From Novosphingobium sp. RL4 (GTDB lineage Bacteria; Pseudomonadota; Alphaproteobacteria; Sphingomonadales; Sphingomonadaceae), in the NCBI RefSeq assembly GCF_035658495.1, contig NZ_CP141944.1, positions 2,506,001-2,570,000 of the forward strand: DNA of 64,000 nt, in the 5' to 3' direction. A program made the translations under genes and the position numbers. Shown here piece after piece: positions 25,880-34,487 of the stretch (position 1 is the first letter of the stretch; each line of letters begins with the position of its first letter). Below the pieces are notes generated by a model. That model was given only the letters and a program-made list of their open reading frames with translations, searched no databases and had not been told where the DNA came from.

Positions 25880-26902
25880 TCAGCTCATCGCAATGAGGCG
25901 CTGAGCCTCGGCAACGATTTCCGGCGGCTGTACGAGGAAGGCGTCTTCCAGCTTCTTGGCGAAAGGCACCGAACAATAGGGCGCACCAAGTCGGCCGACT
26001 GGAGCCTTCAGTTTGCCGAACAGGGTTTCCTGCACGGTCGCGGCAATTTCCGCACCGGGACCGAAGTTGCGGCCAGCTTCGTGAACCACGAGCAGGCGGC
26101 CGGTCTTCTCGGCTGAGGCCAGCACGGTTTCCTTGTCCCACGGCGAAATCGTGCGCAAGTCGATCACTTCGACAGACACGCCCGCCTTGGTCAGCTCCTC
26201 ATAGGCCTGCATGACGGTGAACATCATCTGGCCATAGGACACGATGGTGATATCACTGCCCGGCGCAACGACGTTAGCCTTGCCCAGCGGGATCGGGCCC
26301 TGATTGACCGGCACGTCCATCGGCACGAACAGCGTCTTGCCGCTTTCGACGATGATGACCGGGTCCGGATCCTGGATGGCCGAAAGGTAGAGGCCCTTGA
26401 AGTCTGCCGGGGTCCAGGGGATCACCACCTTGATGCCGGCAGTGTGGCAGAACCAAGCCTCGTAGAAGTCGGCGTGCTGGCCCGCGGTCTGGTTGCCCGC
26501 GCCGGTCAGCGTGCGGATCACCATCGGCACCTGGCTCTGCCCGCCCGACATGAAACGCAGCTTGGCCGCATGGTTCACGATCATGTCCATGGCCACGGTC
26601 GTGAAATTCATCAGCATGATTTCGGCAACGGGCTTGTAGCCGCCCATGGCCGCACCGATGGCCGCACCGATGATCGCCTGTTCCGAGATCGGCGTGGAGC
26701 GCACGCGCATCGTGCCGAACTTCGTCGAAAGACCGCGCGTGACGCCGACAACGCCGCCGCCTTCGTTGTCCGCAATGTCCTCGCCCAGCACGAGAACCTT
26801 GGGATCGGCCTCCATCGCTTCCATCAGCGCGGCATTGATCGCCTGAAGGCCGTTCATCTTCACCGTTTCCACGGCAGGGGCTTCGAGAGTTTCAGTGCTC
26901 AT
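25880..26902 (-). CDS. Thiamine-diphosphate-dependent dehydrogenase E1, beta subunit (acetoin/pyruvate type)
   Basis: A 340-residue E1 beta subunit of the 2-oxo acid or acetoin dehydrogenase family (LGEDIADNEGGGVVGVTRGLS near the N-terminus, AEIMLMNF in the middle, DLRTISPWD toward the C-terminus). It overlaps the alpha-subunit gene by 4 bp (ATGA). The heterotetramer would decarboxylate a 2-oxo acid or cleave acetoin with ThDP. No E2 or E3 gene is nearby, so the complex must borrow them or the pair does another reaction. It ends in a good terminator. Acetoin versus pyruvate versus branched-chain type is not decided by sequence reading. Confidence 0.86.
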   Translation of the reverse strand: MSTETLEAPAVETVKMNGLQAINAALMEAMEADPKVLVLGEDIADNEGGGVVGVTRGLSTKFGTMRVRSTPISEQAIIGAAIGAAMGGYKPVAEIMLMNFTTVAMDMIVNHAAKLRFMSGGQSQVPMVIRTLTGAGNQTAGQHADFYEAWFCHTAGIKVVIPWTPADFKGLYLSAIQDPDPVIIVESGKTLFVPMDVPVNQGPIPLGKANVVAPGSDITIVSYGQMMFTVMQAYEELTKAGVSVEVIDLRTISPWDKETVLASAEKTGRLLVVHEAGRNFGPGAEIAATVQETLFGKLKAPVGRLGAPYCSVPFAKKLEDAFLVQPPEIVAEAQRLIAMS

Positions 26903-27897
26903 GCCGGAATCTCCTCGGCAAAGACGTCGCGGCGCAGTTCATCGTCGGACGGGTATTCGCAGGCCATCGCGAATTCGATGGCGTCGTTCACTTCGGCCTC
27001 GATCTTCGCGGTGAGCGCGTCGAGTTCCTCGGCCGTCGCCACGCCGTCGTCGATCAGCTTCTGGCGGTAGATCGGCAGCGGGTCCCTGGCAATCGCCTCG
27101 GCCTTCTCTTCCTTGGTCATGTAGCCGTCGGCATCGCCGAAGACGTGGCCCATGAAGCGGAAGGTCTTGCATTCAAGAAGCGTCGGCCCCTCGCCCGCGC
27201 GGGCACGCTCGATCGCGGCATGGGCGTGAGCGTAGACGTCGACCGGGTCGTTGCCGTCCACGGTGTAGCCCGGCATGCCGTAACCGATCGCGCGCTTCGA
27301 GATCAGATCGACGGAAGTGCCGTTCTCATAGCGAGTATGCTCGGCAAAGCCGTTGTTCTGGCAGACGAAGATAACCGGCAGCTTCCAAACGGATGCCAGG
27401 TTCAACGCTTCGTGGAACGCGCCGATGTTGCTGGCGCCGTCACCGAAGTAGGCGACCGTGACTTGCTTGGTCCCATCCAGCAGTGCCGCCCAGCCAAAGC
27501 CATTGGCGATCGGCATGGACGAACCGACGATGCCGGTAGTGACCATCACACCTGTTTCCGGGTGAGTGAGATGCATCGGGCCGCCCTTGCCCTTGCAGGT
27601 ACCGTCGACACGGCCGCAGATCTCGGCCCAGAGCGGGCGGAGCGGCATGTCCTTGGCGACCATGTCGTGGATGCCGCGATAGATCGTGCAGATCTTGTCG
27701 TCGTCGTTCAGCAGCACCGAGATGGCCGAAGGAATGCATTCCTGCCCGCGCGCCGAATAGTACGGCGCAGTGATGCGGCCGCGACGGATCTGGGTGCGGG
27801 TGGCGTCGTCGTTACGCTCGATCCGGATCATCCGGCGATAGATGTCGAGCTGGGTCTTGGCGTCGGGCTTGGCCCGGTTCTCCAGTGTCTGGCTCAT
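26899..27897 (-). CDS. Thiamine-diphosphate-dependent dehydrogenase E1, alpha subunit
   Basis: A 332-residue E1 alpha subunit with the ThDP motif AYFGDGASNIGAFHEALNLA...CQNN (GDG-x-about 27-NN) and GIVGSSMPIANGFGWA and the phosphorylation-loop-like segment before it. It lies 85 bp downstream of the acyl-CoA synthetase gene and overlaps the beta subunit, so it is probably in the same transcript as both. In the setting of the island it may process a 2-oxo acid or diketone released late in degradation; this is inference. Confidence 0.87.
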   Translation of the reverse strand: MSQTLENRAKPDAKTQLDIYRRMIRIERNDDATRTQIRRGRITAPYYSARGQECIPSAISVLLNDDDKICTIYRGIHDMVAKDMPLRPLWAEICGRVDGTCKGKGGPMHLTHPETGVMVTTGIVGSSMPIANGFGWAALLDGTKQVTVAYFGDGASNIGAFHEALNLASVWKLPVIFVCQNNGFAEHTRYENGTSVDLISKRAIGYGMPGYTVDGNDPVDVYAHAHAAIERARAGEGPTLLECKTFRFMGHVFGDADGYMTKEEKAEAIARDPLPIYRQKLIDDGVATAEELDALTAKIEAEVNDAIEFAMACEYPSDDELRRDVFAEEIPA

Positions 27898-27982
27898 GGG
27901 TCCTCTCTAGGTCAGCCCCTCTTCCTTGAGGGTGCGCCCCGCTGGGCGGGCTGAACCAGAGTTCAGTACGCCACGGACGGCA

Positions 27983-29713
27983 TCACGCAAGAGTAGGCCG
28001 GACCGCCTCGGCGTTATCCGCGTCCAGCCGGGCAACCGCCATCGCGCGAACTTCGCTTGACTTCACTTTTTCACTGCCGGTGATGGCGTAATCCTCGTCC
28101 CGAAAGAACAACACCCGGCGCGGCACCTTGAAGCTGGCGATCTCTTCCTTGCACGAGGCGATAACGGTCTGCTCATCCAGCAGCGCCCCGTCTAGCGGGA
28201 CGATGCAGGCGACCACCATTTCGCCCAGCAGGTCGTCAGGCACCCCAACCGTCTGGGTGCGTTTCACCCCCGGAATCCGGGCGATCACCTCGTCCACCTC
28301 GATCGGGGCGACATTTGCGCCTCCCGTCTTTATCATCTCGGTCATGCGCCCCTCCCAGAAGAAGCGGCCTGCCTCGTCGACCCGACCTGCGTCTCCCGTG
28401 CAGAAGAAACCCTCGGCATCGAAGCACTCTTCAGGCGCCTTGCCGAGGTAGCCGGACATCAGCGTCGGCCCCTTGATGCACATCTCCCCGACCGTTCCCA
28501 CGGGGACTGAACGGCCCGATATCGGCTCTACGATTTTTAGGAAATTGCCCGGCAAAGGCGTCCCGAACGATCCCTCCACCCGGCCTTCAGGAGCGTCGGC
28601 AACGAACGAGGTGCAGATCGTCATAGTCTCGGTACAGCCGAACGACATCGGCACTTCCCATTGGGTCGAAACGGTCGGGTGCTGCCAGATCAGCTCTCCG
28701 CGCGGCACATACTTCACGCTGGAAAGGTCTGCCCTGGCCCACTTCGGAGATGCCTTAAGCCGTGCCCACTGGTGCGGGCGGCCATTGAGAAACGTCACCC
28801 GCTCCCGCTCCGCCAGATCCAGCGCCTCGTCCGCATCGAACATCCGCTGGAGAACTATCGTCCCTCCGGTCGAGAACGCCGTCCCCACCACCATGGAAAC
28901 ATTGCCCGACCAGAAGAAGCCGTTCCCCGTCCAACTGCGCACGGGCTCATGCATCGCGAAGAGCCGCGGCCAGCGCCACCACTGCACGGCGAAGGCGCGC
29001 TGCGAATGGACAACGCCCTTGGGCAGGCTGGTGGTACCGGAGGAAAAGAAGATGCCGCCGGGATCGGTAGGGTGAACACTGTCCGCCCGCTCCAGCACGA
29101 GCGCCTTTTCGATCCGCGCTCCATGGGAAAGAAACTCGTCCCATGTCTCGACCGCGCCCCCGGCAGCAACCGCCATCGGCTCGGCTTCGCCCTGAACCCC
29201 GCCGAGCGAAACGAGGCGCCTCAGATAGGGAAAGTGAACCGAAGCCAGCACCCCTGGACGCGATTTCGCAATCTCAGGGTCAAGCTCGTGCAACATGGTC
29301 CCGAAGTGCTTCCTGATGACCTGTTGCTCGAAAAGCAGCAACGAGACCTGCGATGCGCGGACGAGATGGTCCAGTTCCTGCGCCGTCGAAAAGGTGCTCA
29401 GCGCCACCGGCACTCCGCCCGCCAGCGCGGTGCCGAACAGGCTGGAAAGAAACTCGGGCCGGTTGGTCATCAGGATGCCGACACGCTCACCCTTGCCGAT
29501 CCCGCAACCCACCAATGCACGGGCCACTTCCACCGCGCGCGTCAGCAGGTCGTCGTAGGTCCATGCAGTACGGTGATCGCCCTTGCGCAGCACCACGGCC
29601 TCTCGAGGGCCATAGCGCGCGGCGACCTCTCGCAAGTAGCCGGCGATCGTGTGAGCCCCCTGCCCCGGTTCTTCGGCAAGCGGCGGTCCGGCGACGACTG
29701 AAGGGCTGCTCAT
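27983..29713 (-). CDS. AMP-forming acyl-CoA synthetase (ANL family)
   Basis: A 576-residue acyl-adenylate/CoA ligase: phosphate loop FFSSGTTSLPKGVVHS, adenylate region FGCTETMTI, TGD in FFCTGDAGRVDE, the hinge EGRMTEMIKTGGANVAPIEVDE and a late catalytic-Lys segment TGSEKVKSSEV. It activates a carboxylic acid with ATP and CoA as the entry step into beta-oxidation. It lies between a KstD-like gene and the E1 alpha/beta genes on the same strand. Substrate class (fatty, aryl or steroid side-chain acid) is not evident. Confidence 0.88.
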   Translation of the reverse strand: MSSPSVVAGPPLAEEPGQGAHTIAGYLREVAARYGPREAVVLRKGDHRTAWTYDDLLTRAVEVARALVGCGIGKGERVGILMTNRPEFLSSLFGTALAGGVPVALSTFSTAQELDHLVRASQVSLLLFEQQVIRKHFGTMLHELDPEIAKSRPGVLASVHFPYLRRLVSLGGVQGEAEPMAVAAGGAVETWDEFLSHGARIEKALVLERADSVHPTDPGGIFFSSGTTSLPKGVVHSQRAFAVQWWRWPRLFAMHEPVRSWTGNGFFWSGNVSMVVGTAFSTGGTIVLQRMFDADEALDLAERERVTFLNGRPHQWARLKASPKWARADLSSVKYVPRGELIWQHPTVSTQWEVPMSFGCTETMTICTSFVADAPEGRVEGSFGTPLPGNFLKIVEPISGRSVPVGTVGEMCIKGPTLMSGYLGKAPEECFDAEGFFCTGDAGRVDEAGRFFWEGRMTEMIKTGGANVAPIEVDEVIARIPGVKRTQTVGVPDDLLGEMVVACIVPLDGALLDEQTVIASCKEEIASFKVPRRVLFFRDEDYAITGSEKVKSSEVRAMAVARLDADNAEAVRPTLA

Positions 29714-29993
29714 AGGTAAGGTTTCTCCCCGGACAGCACATTGCGTGCCTGACTTTCGCCATGCCTAGCAGGCCCTCCGGGAGGCTGGAACGTGCGGCTA
29801 GCCGGTTTGGTGCGGCAGTCACGCCCTTTCGCCGCTGGAGGCAATGCCATCGCCCAGGTGAACCGCAAGTGCGAAGTCACCGGCAGGAAATCCTGACGGA
29901 AAGACCAGGCACGCAGCGCTCCCATTGGAACGCCGCGCGATGGGAACACAAAAAGGCAGCGCCTGCTATGAACCGGCCTTTCCGGGGCCCAGC

Positions 29994-31682
29994 TTAAACC
30001 TGATTCCCCAATCCAGCGGCGTGCTTCGCCGCGATCCAGCCGAACGTCATCGACGGACCGACACTGGCACCGGCACCCGGATATACCCGGCCCATAGGCG
30101 AGGCCGTGGCGACCCCGCAGGCATAAAGCCCCTCGATCGGAGTGCCATCCGCCTTGAGAACCCTGGAATCGCTATCGCACACGACGCCGCCATAAGTGCC
30201 GACATCGCCCGGAACGACCGGGATTGCATAGAATGGGCCCTTCTCGATGGTGCCCATGCAGGCGTTAGGGCCATCCTTGAAGAATGGATCACCGAGCCAG
30301 TTGTCATAGGCGCGAACGCCGCGGTGGAAGTCCTCGTCCCGCCCGCCGCGCACGAAGCCGTTCCAGCGCTCGACCGTGGCCTTGAGAGCGTCCTGCGGTA
30401 CGCCGATCTCGGAGGCGAGCGCTTCCACACTGTCCGCTCTGCGCATCCAGCCGGATGAGAGCCAGTTCGCCATGTTCTTTTTCGCGGTCCCCTTACCGGC
30501 GACGGCATATTCATCCATGTATTGCTGGTCCATGATCGCCCAGCTCGGAATTGCCGGAACGGAGCGGTTGCGAACCAACATGTTCTCGCAGAACTCCTCG
30601 TAGGAACCGCCTTCGTTCATGTAGCGCACGCCGGTCTGGTCGACCTGGATGGCATGGGGCTTGCCGGTCGTGCTCTGGGTGCCGGGTTTCACATAATCCG
30701 TATCCCAACCCGGGGCTTCCGACATCTGGAAGCCGACCATCTGGTCCATTTGCGCAAGAACGGCCCCATGGCGTTCCAGTTCGGCGTGCATGTCGCCGGT
30801 ATCGCTCTCGATGCCGTTCGACCATTCCTTGCGGGTCCCGGGCATGTACTTGTCGCGCATGGCCTGGTTCTGAGAGAAACCTCCCGCGTTCATGAGCACG
30901 CCGAGCCGCGCGCCCACGCGCCAGGGCTTGCCGTCCTTCCGCGTAAGCACGCCAACGGCGCGCCCGCCCTCCACGATCGTTTCATCTACAGGGCTGTCCG
31001 TGCGGATTTCAGCCGCATTCCTGTCCAGCACTGCCTTGAGCATACGGCCCTGCAGCGCCGCACCGGCAGTCACCCAATGCTTCCCGGTCAGTTTCCCGAT
31101 CACGACCTTCACCGCGATCTTGAGGAGGATTTTCTTGATCGCCCACGAGTGCTTCGCGAAAGGCAGCTTCATGCCGTCATCGAGCTTCACAGGCACTTCC
31201 GCAAAGCCCTGCCGAAGTTTTCCTGCCCACTCCTTGCCCAGCACGTTCTTGTCGAAGGGCAAAGCCGTGACGGTACGGCTCGTCTTCATGCCACCGGGAA
31301 GTTCGTCGTAATAATCAGGCCAGAACCGCGAACCCCGCTCCATGGCGACGCCTTGCCCGACGATGAAATCGAGCATCCGGGTCGCCTCGCGGGCATAGGT
31401 GCGGCGCCGCTCGGAGCTTGTGCCGGGGCTGTCTTCACCATCGGGCACGACCGCGTCGAGGTAGGTGCAGGCCTGCTCGAAGCTGTCCTCGCCCGGGTCC
31501 ATGAAGCGGTTGTTGGGAATCCACATCACGCCGCCGGACTTGGCGGTGGTCCCGCCGACCCAAGGCGCCTTTTCGAGGATCAGAACCGACTTTCCCGCCT
31601 GCTTCATCAGCAGCGCCGAAGCCATGGAACCCGCACCGCTGCCCACGACCACCCAGTCGAAGCTCTCGTCGAACTGCGCCAT
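29994..31682 (-). CDS. FAD-dependent KstD-like dehydrogenase, second copy
   Basis: A 562-residue flavoprotein with VVVGSGAGSMASALL and EKAPWVGGTTAKSGGVMWIPNN at the N-terminus and PFYAIPVVPGDVGTYGG near the C-terminus. In the last segment the KstD loop reads GDVGTYGG instead of GDLGTKGG, so this copy may differ in substrate from the one at 17165. The order is KstD-like, then acyl-CoA synthetase about 280 bp downstream. Divergent crotonase gene 220 bp away. The alternative call is a general FAD-binding fumarate-reductase-like protein. Confidence 0.8.
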   Translation of the reverse strand: MAQFDESFDWVVVGSGAGSMASALLMKQAGKSVLILEKAPWVGGTTAKSGGVMWIPNNRFMDPGEDSFEQACTYLDAVVPDGEDSPGTSSERRRTYAREATRMLDFIVGQGVAMERGSRFWPDYYDELPGGMKTSRTVTALPFDKNVLGKEWAGKLRQGFAEVPVKLDDGMKLPFAKHSWAIKKILLKIAVKVVIGKLTGKHWVTAGAALQGRMLKAVLDRNAAEIRTDSPVDETIVEGGRAVGVLTRKDGKPWRVGARLGVLMNAGGFSQNQAMRDKYMPGTRKEWSNGIESDTGDMHAELERHGAVLAQMDQMVGFQMSEAPGWDTDYVKPGTQSTTGKPHAIQVDQTGVRYMNEGGSYEEFCENMLVRNRSVPAIPSWAIMDQQYMDEYAVAGKGTAKKNMANWLSSGWMRRADSVEALASEIGVPQDALKATVERWNGFVRGGRDEDFHRGVRAYDNWLGDPFFKDGPNACMGTIEKGPFYAIPVVPGDVGTYGGVVCDSDSRVLKADGTPIEGLYACGVATASPMGRVYPGAGASVGPSMTFGWIAAKHAAGLGNQV

Positions 31683-31901
31683 CTTCGTTCTTTTCCTCTT
31701 CCCCGGCCCGCAGTCATGCTGCGCAAGCGTTCAGCGAGGTAGACCGGACTTGTAGCGCCTTGGCAAGGCGCGCAGGCCGGCCAGGCAGTTCGTGACCAAA
31801 GGTTTCGCCCCGGCGAAGGCTGCCCCTTCCGCGAAGTTCGAAGCTGCCTTGCCTGCCGCAAAGTCCTATGAGCGGAACAGAGAGAGGGAGACTGACCGAA
31901 T

Positions 31902-32708
31902 ATGAGCGAAAAGCCGCCGCTGCCCCATCTGGGCACTATCGCCTTGGCACGCGAAGGCCGCCTGCTGCGCATCACGCTTAACCGCCCCGAGGCGATGAAC
32001 GCAGTGAACCTTCAGCTCCATGACGATCTGGCCGAAGCCATGTGGTTCGCCCAGGCCGATACGGGTTCCGACGTGATCCTGCTCACAGGAGCCGGCCGCG
32101 CCTTCTCCGCCGGGGGCGATCTCGACCATATCGAGCACAATGCCCGCAACCCCCATCTGTTCGATCACGAAGCCCGCGTCGCCAAGCGCATCGTTTCGAC
32201 GCTGCTCGATATCGACAAGCCGGTGGTGTGCCGGATGAACGGCCATGCGGTCGGTCTCGGCGCGACGCTGGCGCTCCTCTGCGACGTGATCTTCGCCGCG
32301 GAAGGCGCGAAGATCGGCGATCCTCATGTCGGGCTCGGGCTGGTGGCGGGAGACGGCGGCGCGGTGATCTGGGCTCAACGCATCGGGCTGACGCGCGCCA
32401 AGGAATACCTGCTGACCGGCGACCTGCTGACCGCAAGCCGCGCGGCGGAGATCGGCCTGGTGAATTACTGCGTTCCGGCCGACGAACTGGATGCACGTGT
32501 CGATGCGTTCTGCGCAAAACTGCTCGGCGGCGCGATGGTCGCGATCCGTGCAACCAAGGTTCTTACCAATCTGGAATTGAAGCGGCTTGCCACCGCACTC
32601 ATGGATGCCGGTATCGCCTACGAATCCGTGTCCGTCCGAAGTGCGGACCACCTCGAAGGCATACAGGCGCTGAAGGAAAAACGCGCGCCTCGTTTCATTG
32701 GACGTTAG
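31902..32708 (+). CDS. Crotonase/enoyl-CoA hydratase family protein, atypical catalytic residues
   Basis: A 268-residue crotonase with the oxyanion-hole and fold motifs TGAGRAFSAGGDLDHIE and GHAVGLGATLALLCD. The segment IGDPHVGLGLVAGDGGAV has His where hydratases carry one catalytic Glu, and the other Glu in the helix after GHAVGLG is also not evident; Asp in AGDGG may serve instead. It therefore belongs to the crotonase superfamily but hydration of a trans-2-enoyl-CoA is not certain; hydrolase, isomerase or another CoA reaction is possible. It ends at a long near-perfect hairpin. Confidence 0.82.
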   Translation: MSEKPPLPHLGTIALAREGRLLRITLNRPEAMNAVNLQLHDDLAEAMWFAQADTGSDVILLTGAGRAFSAGGDLDHIEHNARNPHLFDHEARVAKRIVSTLLDIDKPVVCRMNGHAVGLGATLALLCDVIFAAEGAKIGDPHVGLGLVAGDGGAVIWAQRIGLTRAKEYLLTGDLLTASRAAEIGLVNYCVPADELDARVDAFCAKLLGGAMVAIRATKVLTNLELKRLATALMDAGIAYESVSVRSADHLEGIQALKEKRAPRFIGR

Positions 32709-32775
32709 CGTTCCCCCAAGGCTGCGATGTGAGACGGTACAGCCGGTCCCATCGCAGCCTTGGGGAACGCGCTAA
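32705..32775. terminator. Long inverted repeat (about 19 bp plus flanks) between convergent genes
   Basis: Left arm 32709-32729 and right arm 32750-32770 pair over 19 bp with one bulged C (GTTCCCC-AAGGCTGCGATG with CATCGCAGCCTTGGGGAAC), loop of 20 nt, extended by TTAGC/GCTAA. The crotonase stop codon lies inside the left flank. No U-tract. It is larger than usual terminators and could be a mobile palindromic element. Confidence 0.6.
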
Positions 32776-32794
32776 GGGATAGCGGATCTGACGG

Positions 32795-33139
32795 TCACTC
32801 GGCCGGCACCACCCGGTCCCCCATTTCCGTGAACAGTGCCGTGTAGCATGTTCCGAAATCCTGCGCGTCGCTCTGAGTGAGTTCGCCGGCCGCGGTTGCC
32901 TTCCCGATCGCCCCGAGCAGTGCCATCGGATCGTCAGTCTCGATATCGTAGATCGCGAGATAGGGATTGCTGTCATTTCCGATCAGCCTGGCGACCAGTT
33001 CGTAGCGCTGGGCTCCGTGCATGCCGAACTTGTTGACCAGCTCAGGCAAGTGATTGTTATTGTACCAATCATGGTATTCGGCGTCTCGGCCAGCCTGCGG
33101 CGTGGTGAGTGCGATCAGTTTGTACTTGGGCACGGGCAT
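32795..33139 (-). CDS. EthD/Dabb-like small protein
   Basis: A 114-residue protein with the ferredoxin-like alpha/beta-barrel signature of EthD-type proteins: YHDWYNNNHLPELV followed by a hydrophobic pattern and AIYDIETDDPMALL. Such proteins bind or process hydrophobic catabolic intermediates. The ATG at 33139 (MPVPKYKLIALT) fits the domain; longer reading is unconvincing. Convergent with the crotonase, and downstream of an AraC-type regulator by about 120 bp, on the same strand. Confidence 0.78.
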   Translation of the reverse strand: MPVPKYKLIALTTPQAGRDAEYHDWYNNNHLPELVNKFGMHGAQRYELVARLIGNDSNPYLAIYDIETDDPMALLGAIGKATAAGELTQSDAQDFGTCYTALFTEMGDRVVPAE

Positions 33140-33257
33140 CCTCCAGGAGTTTTCTCGGCCGCGAGCTTCCTTCACGGCGCACTGACGGCGCAAGGTTCTC
33201 CACACAGCACAGTACAGGCATCGCCTCGGCGTGAACCACGCCCCGAACGGCTACGAT

Positions 33258-34310
33258 CTACTGGAGGAGCTGGCTTCCGCTCACGAGTTCGACGAAAGGT
33301 TCCTTGTCCGCCACGGCCGCGACACGATGCTGGCAGACCGCGAGTTCGGCTCCGCATTCCCCGCGATATTCGCGCGGATTGGCGCCGAATACGCGCTTGA
33401 ACATACGGCTGAAATGAGCCGGGCTCTTGAAGCCCACGCCATAAGCAATCTCGCTGATCGAGATGTCTCGCGGATCGGACCTGCCGAGCCAGTCCCTCGC
33501 CTTAGTCAGGCGCTGCTCCCAGACCAGCTCAGAAAACGAGGTATCGCGCAGGCGCAGCAGAAACGAGAGATAGCGCGGCGAGATACCGCAACCTTTCGCA
33601 ACCATGGCCGTCGAAAGCTGGGGATCGGAGAGATGCACCTCGATAAAACGCAGCACTTCCTCCAGCCTGCGATCGGCTATCGACTGACGCGCGGGCTGGA
33701 GTTGATCGAGCAGCCGCACGGCATTGGCCACGAGTGCTATCGCGGTCTCTACAAGAAGCCTCGCCGAGGATTCGCCCAGTTTCCCATCATCGGCAAAGAC
33801 CTCGCCTAGCATGCGCTCGGCCATTGCCAGTTCGGGTGCACCGGCCACCAGAACCAGGCCTGCGCCGAGATCCTGCGCGATATGGGAACGCAGCAGATGG
33901 GTCGGCACGGTGACATGCAGGACTTCGTGCGCGCCGTCACTGTCAGTGCGGCATTCGATGAGGAACGGCGACATCGAACGCGTTATCATCAGGTCGCCCG
34001 GGCGTGCCAGTTTGCTTCCGCACTGGTCCGAAAATCCGAGTTCTCCTTTGCGAACGAACCAGAGGATCGACAGGTCGGTGGCGTCCTCCCGGATATGTTG
34101 CCGGGACCGGCGGAACGAGAGGTTGCTGGCAGAACGCTGGCGGATGATCGACATCGCCCCCACCGCCTTACGTTCCGAACGCACCTCCACATTTGGCGCA
34201 TCCTCGACCCAGAAGTCTCCGCGATAATATTCCTGATCCCGGCTGCCACGGAACATGCGCTGGCCATCGCGGTAATTGCGTTTGTCTAGCGCGAACAAGG
34301 TTTCTGCCAT
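33258..34310 (-). CDS. AraC-family transcriptional regulator
   Basis: A 350-residue regulator with an N-terminal AraC-binding-like sensor domain (LFALDKRNYRDGQRMFRG...) and a C-terminal double helix-turn-helix from about residue 235: STAMVAKGCGISPRYLSFLLR and ISEIAYGVGFKSPAHFSRMFKRVFGANPREYR. The start at 34310 has GGAGAGGGTC before the ATG; an in-frame ATG 25 codons upstream is weaker. It may control the adjacent crotonase, EthD-like or KstD genes. Repeated TTGCATGC elements lie upstream. Confidence 0.88.
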   Translation of the reverse strand: MAETLFALDKRNYRDGQRMFRGSRDQEYYRGDFWVEDAPNVEVRSERKAVGAMSIIRQRSASNLSFRRSRQHIREDATDLSILWFVRKGELGFSDQCGSKLARPGDLMITRSMSPFLIECRTDSDGAHEVLHVTVPTHLLRSHIAQDLGAGLVLVAGAPELAMAERMLGEVFADDGKLGESSARLLVETAIALVANAVRLLDQLQPARQSIADRRLEEVLRFIEVHLSDPQLSTAMVAKGCGISPRYLSFLLRLRDTSFSELVWEQRLTKARDWLGRSDPRDISISEIAYGVGFKSPAHFSRMFKRVFGANPREYRGECGAELAVCQHRVAAVADKEPFVELVSGSQLLQ

Positions 34311-34426
34311 GACCCTCTCCCTGGGTACGGAAACCGCGTGGTTCCCGGCTTGCGCCCCGGCCGATTCCCGTCGGTCTCGCGGCACGAGTCGAAAGTATCA
34401 CGACCACGCGGCATAACTCTACATTC

Positions 34427-34471
34427 GATGCGGAAGCATCTGCATTGCATGCATCCATTGACCTTGCATGC
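34427..34471. promoter_or_regulatory. Candidate operator: repeated TTGCATGC sites and a GATGC/GCATC hairpin
   Basis: Two direct TTGCATGC repeats start at 34445 and 34464, a 19-bp spacing near two helical turns, preceded by GATGC-GGAA-GCATC at 34427-34440. They lie about 120-160 bp upstream of the AraC-type regulator's start. AraC proteins often bind such direct repeats, so autoregulation is possible. Confidence 0.35.
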
Positions 34472-34487
34472 GGATCGAACCGCCAGA

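Noticed and set aside
34310-34385. Upstream in-frame start for the AraC regulator at 34385
   Set aside because: Adds 25 residues of charged non-family sequence and has a weaker ribosome site than the ATG at 34310.
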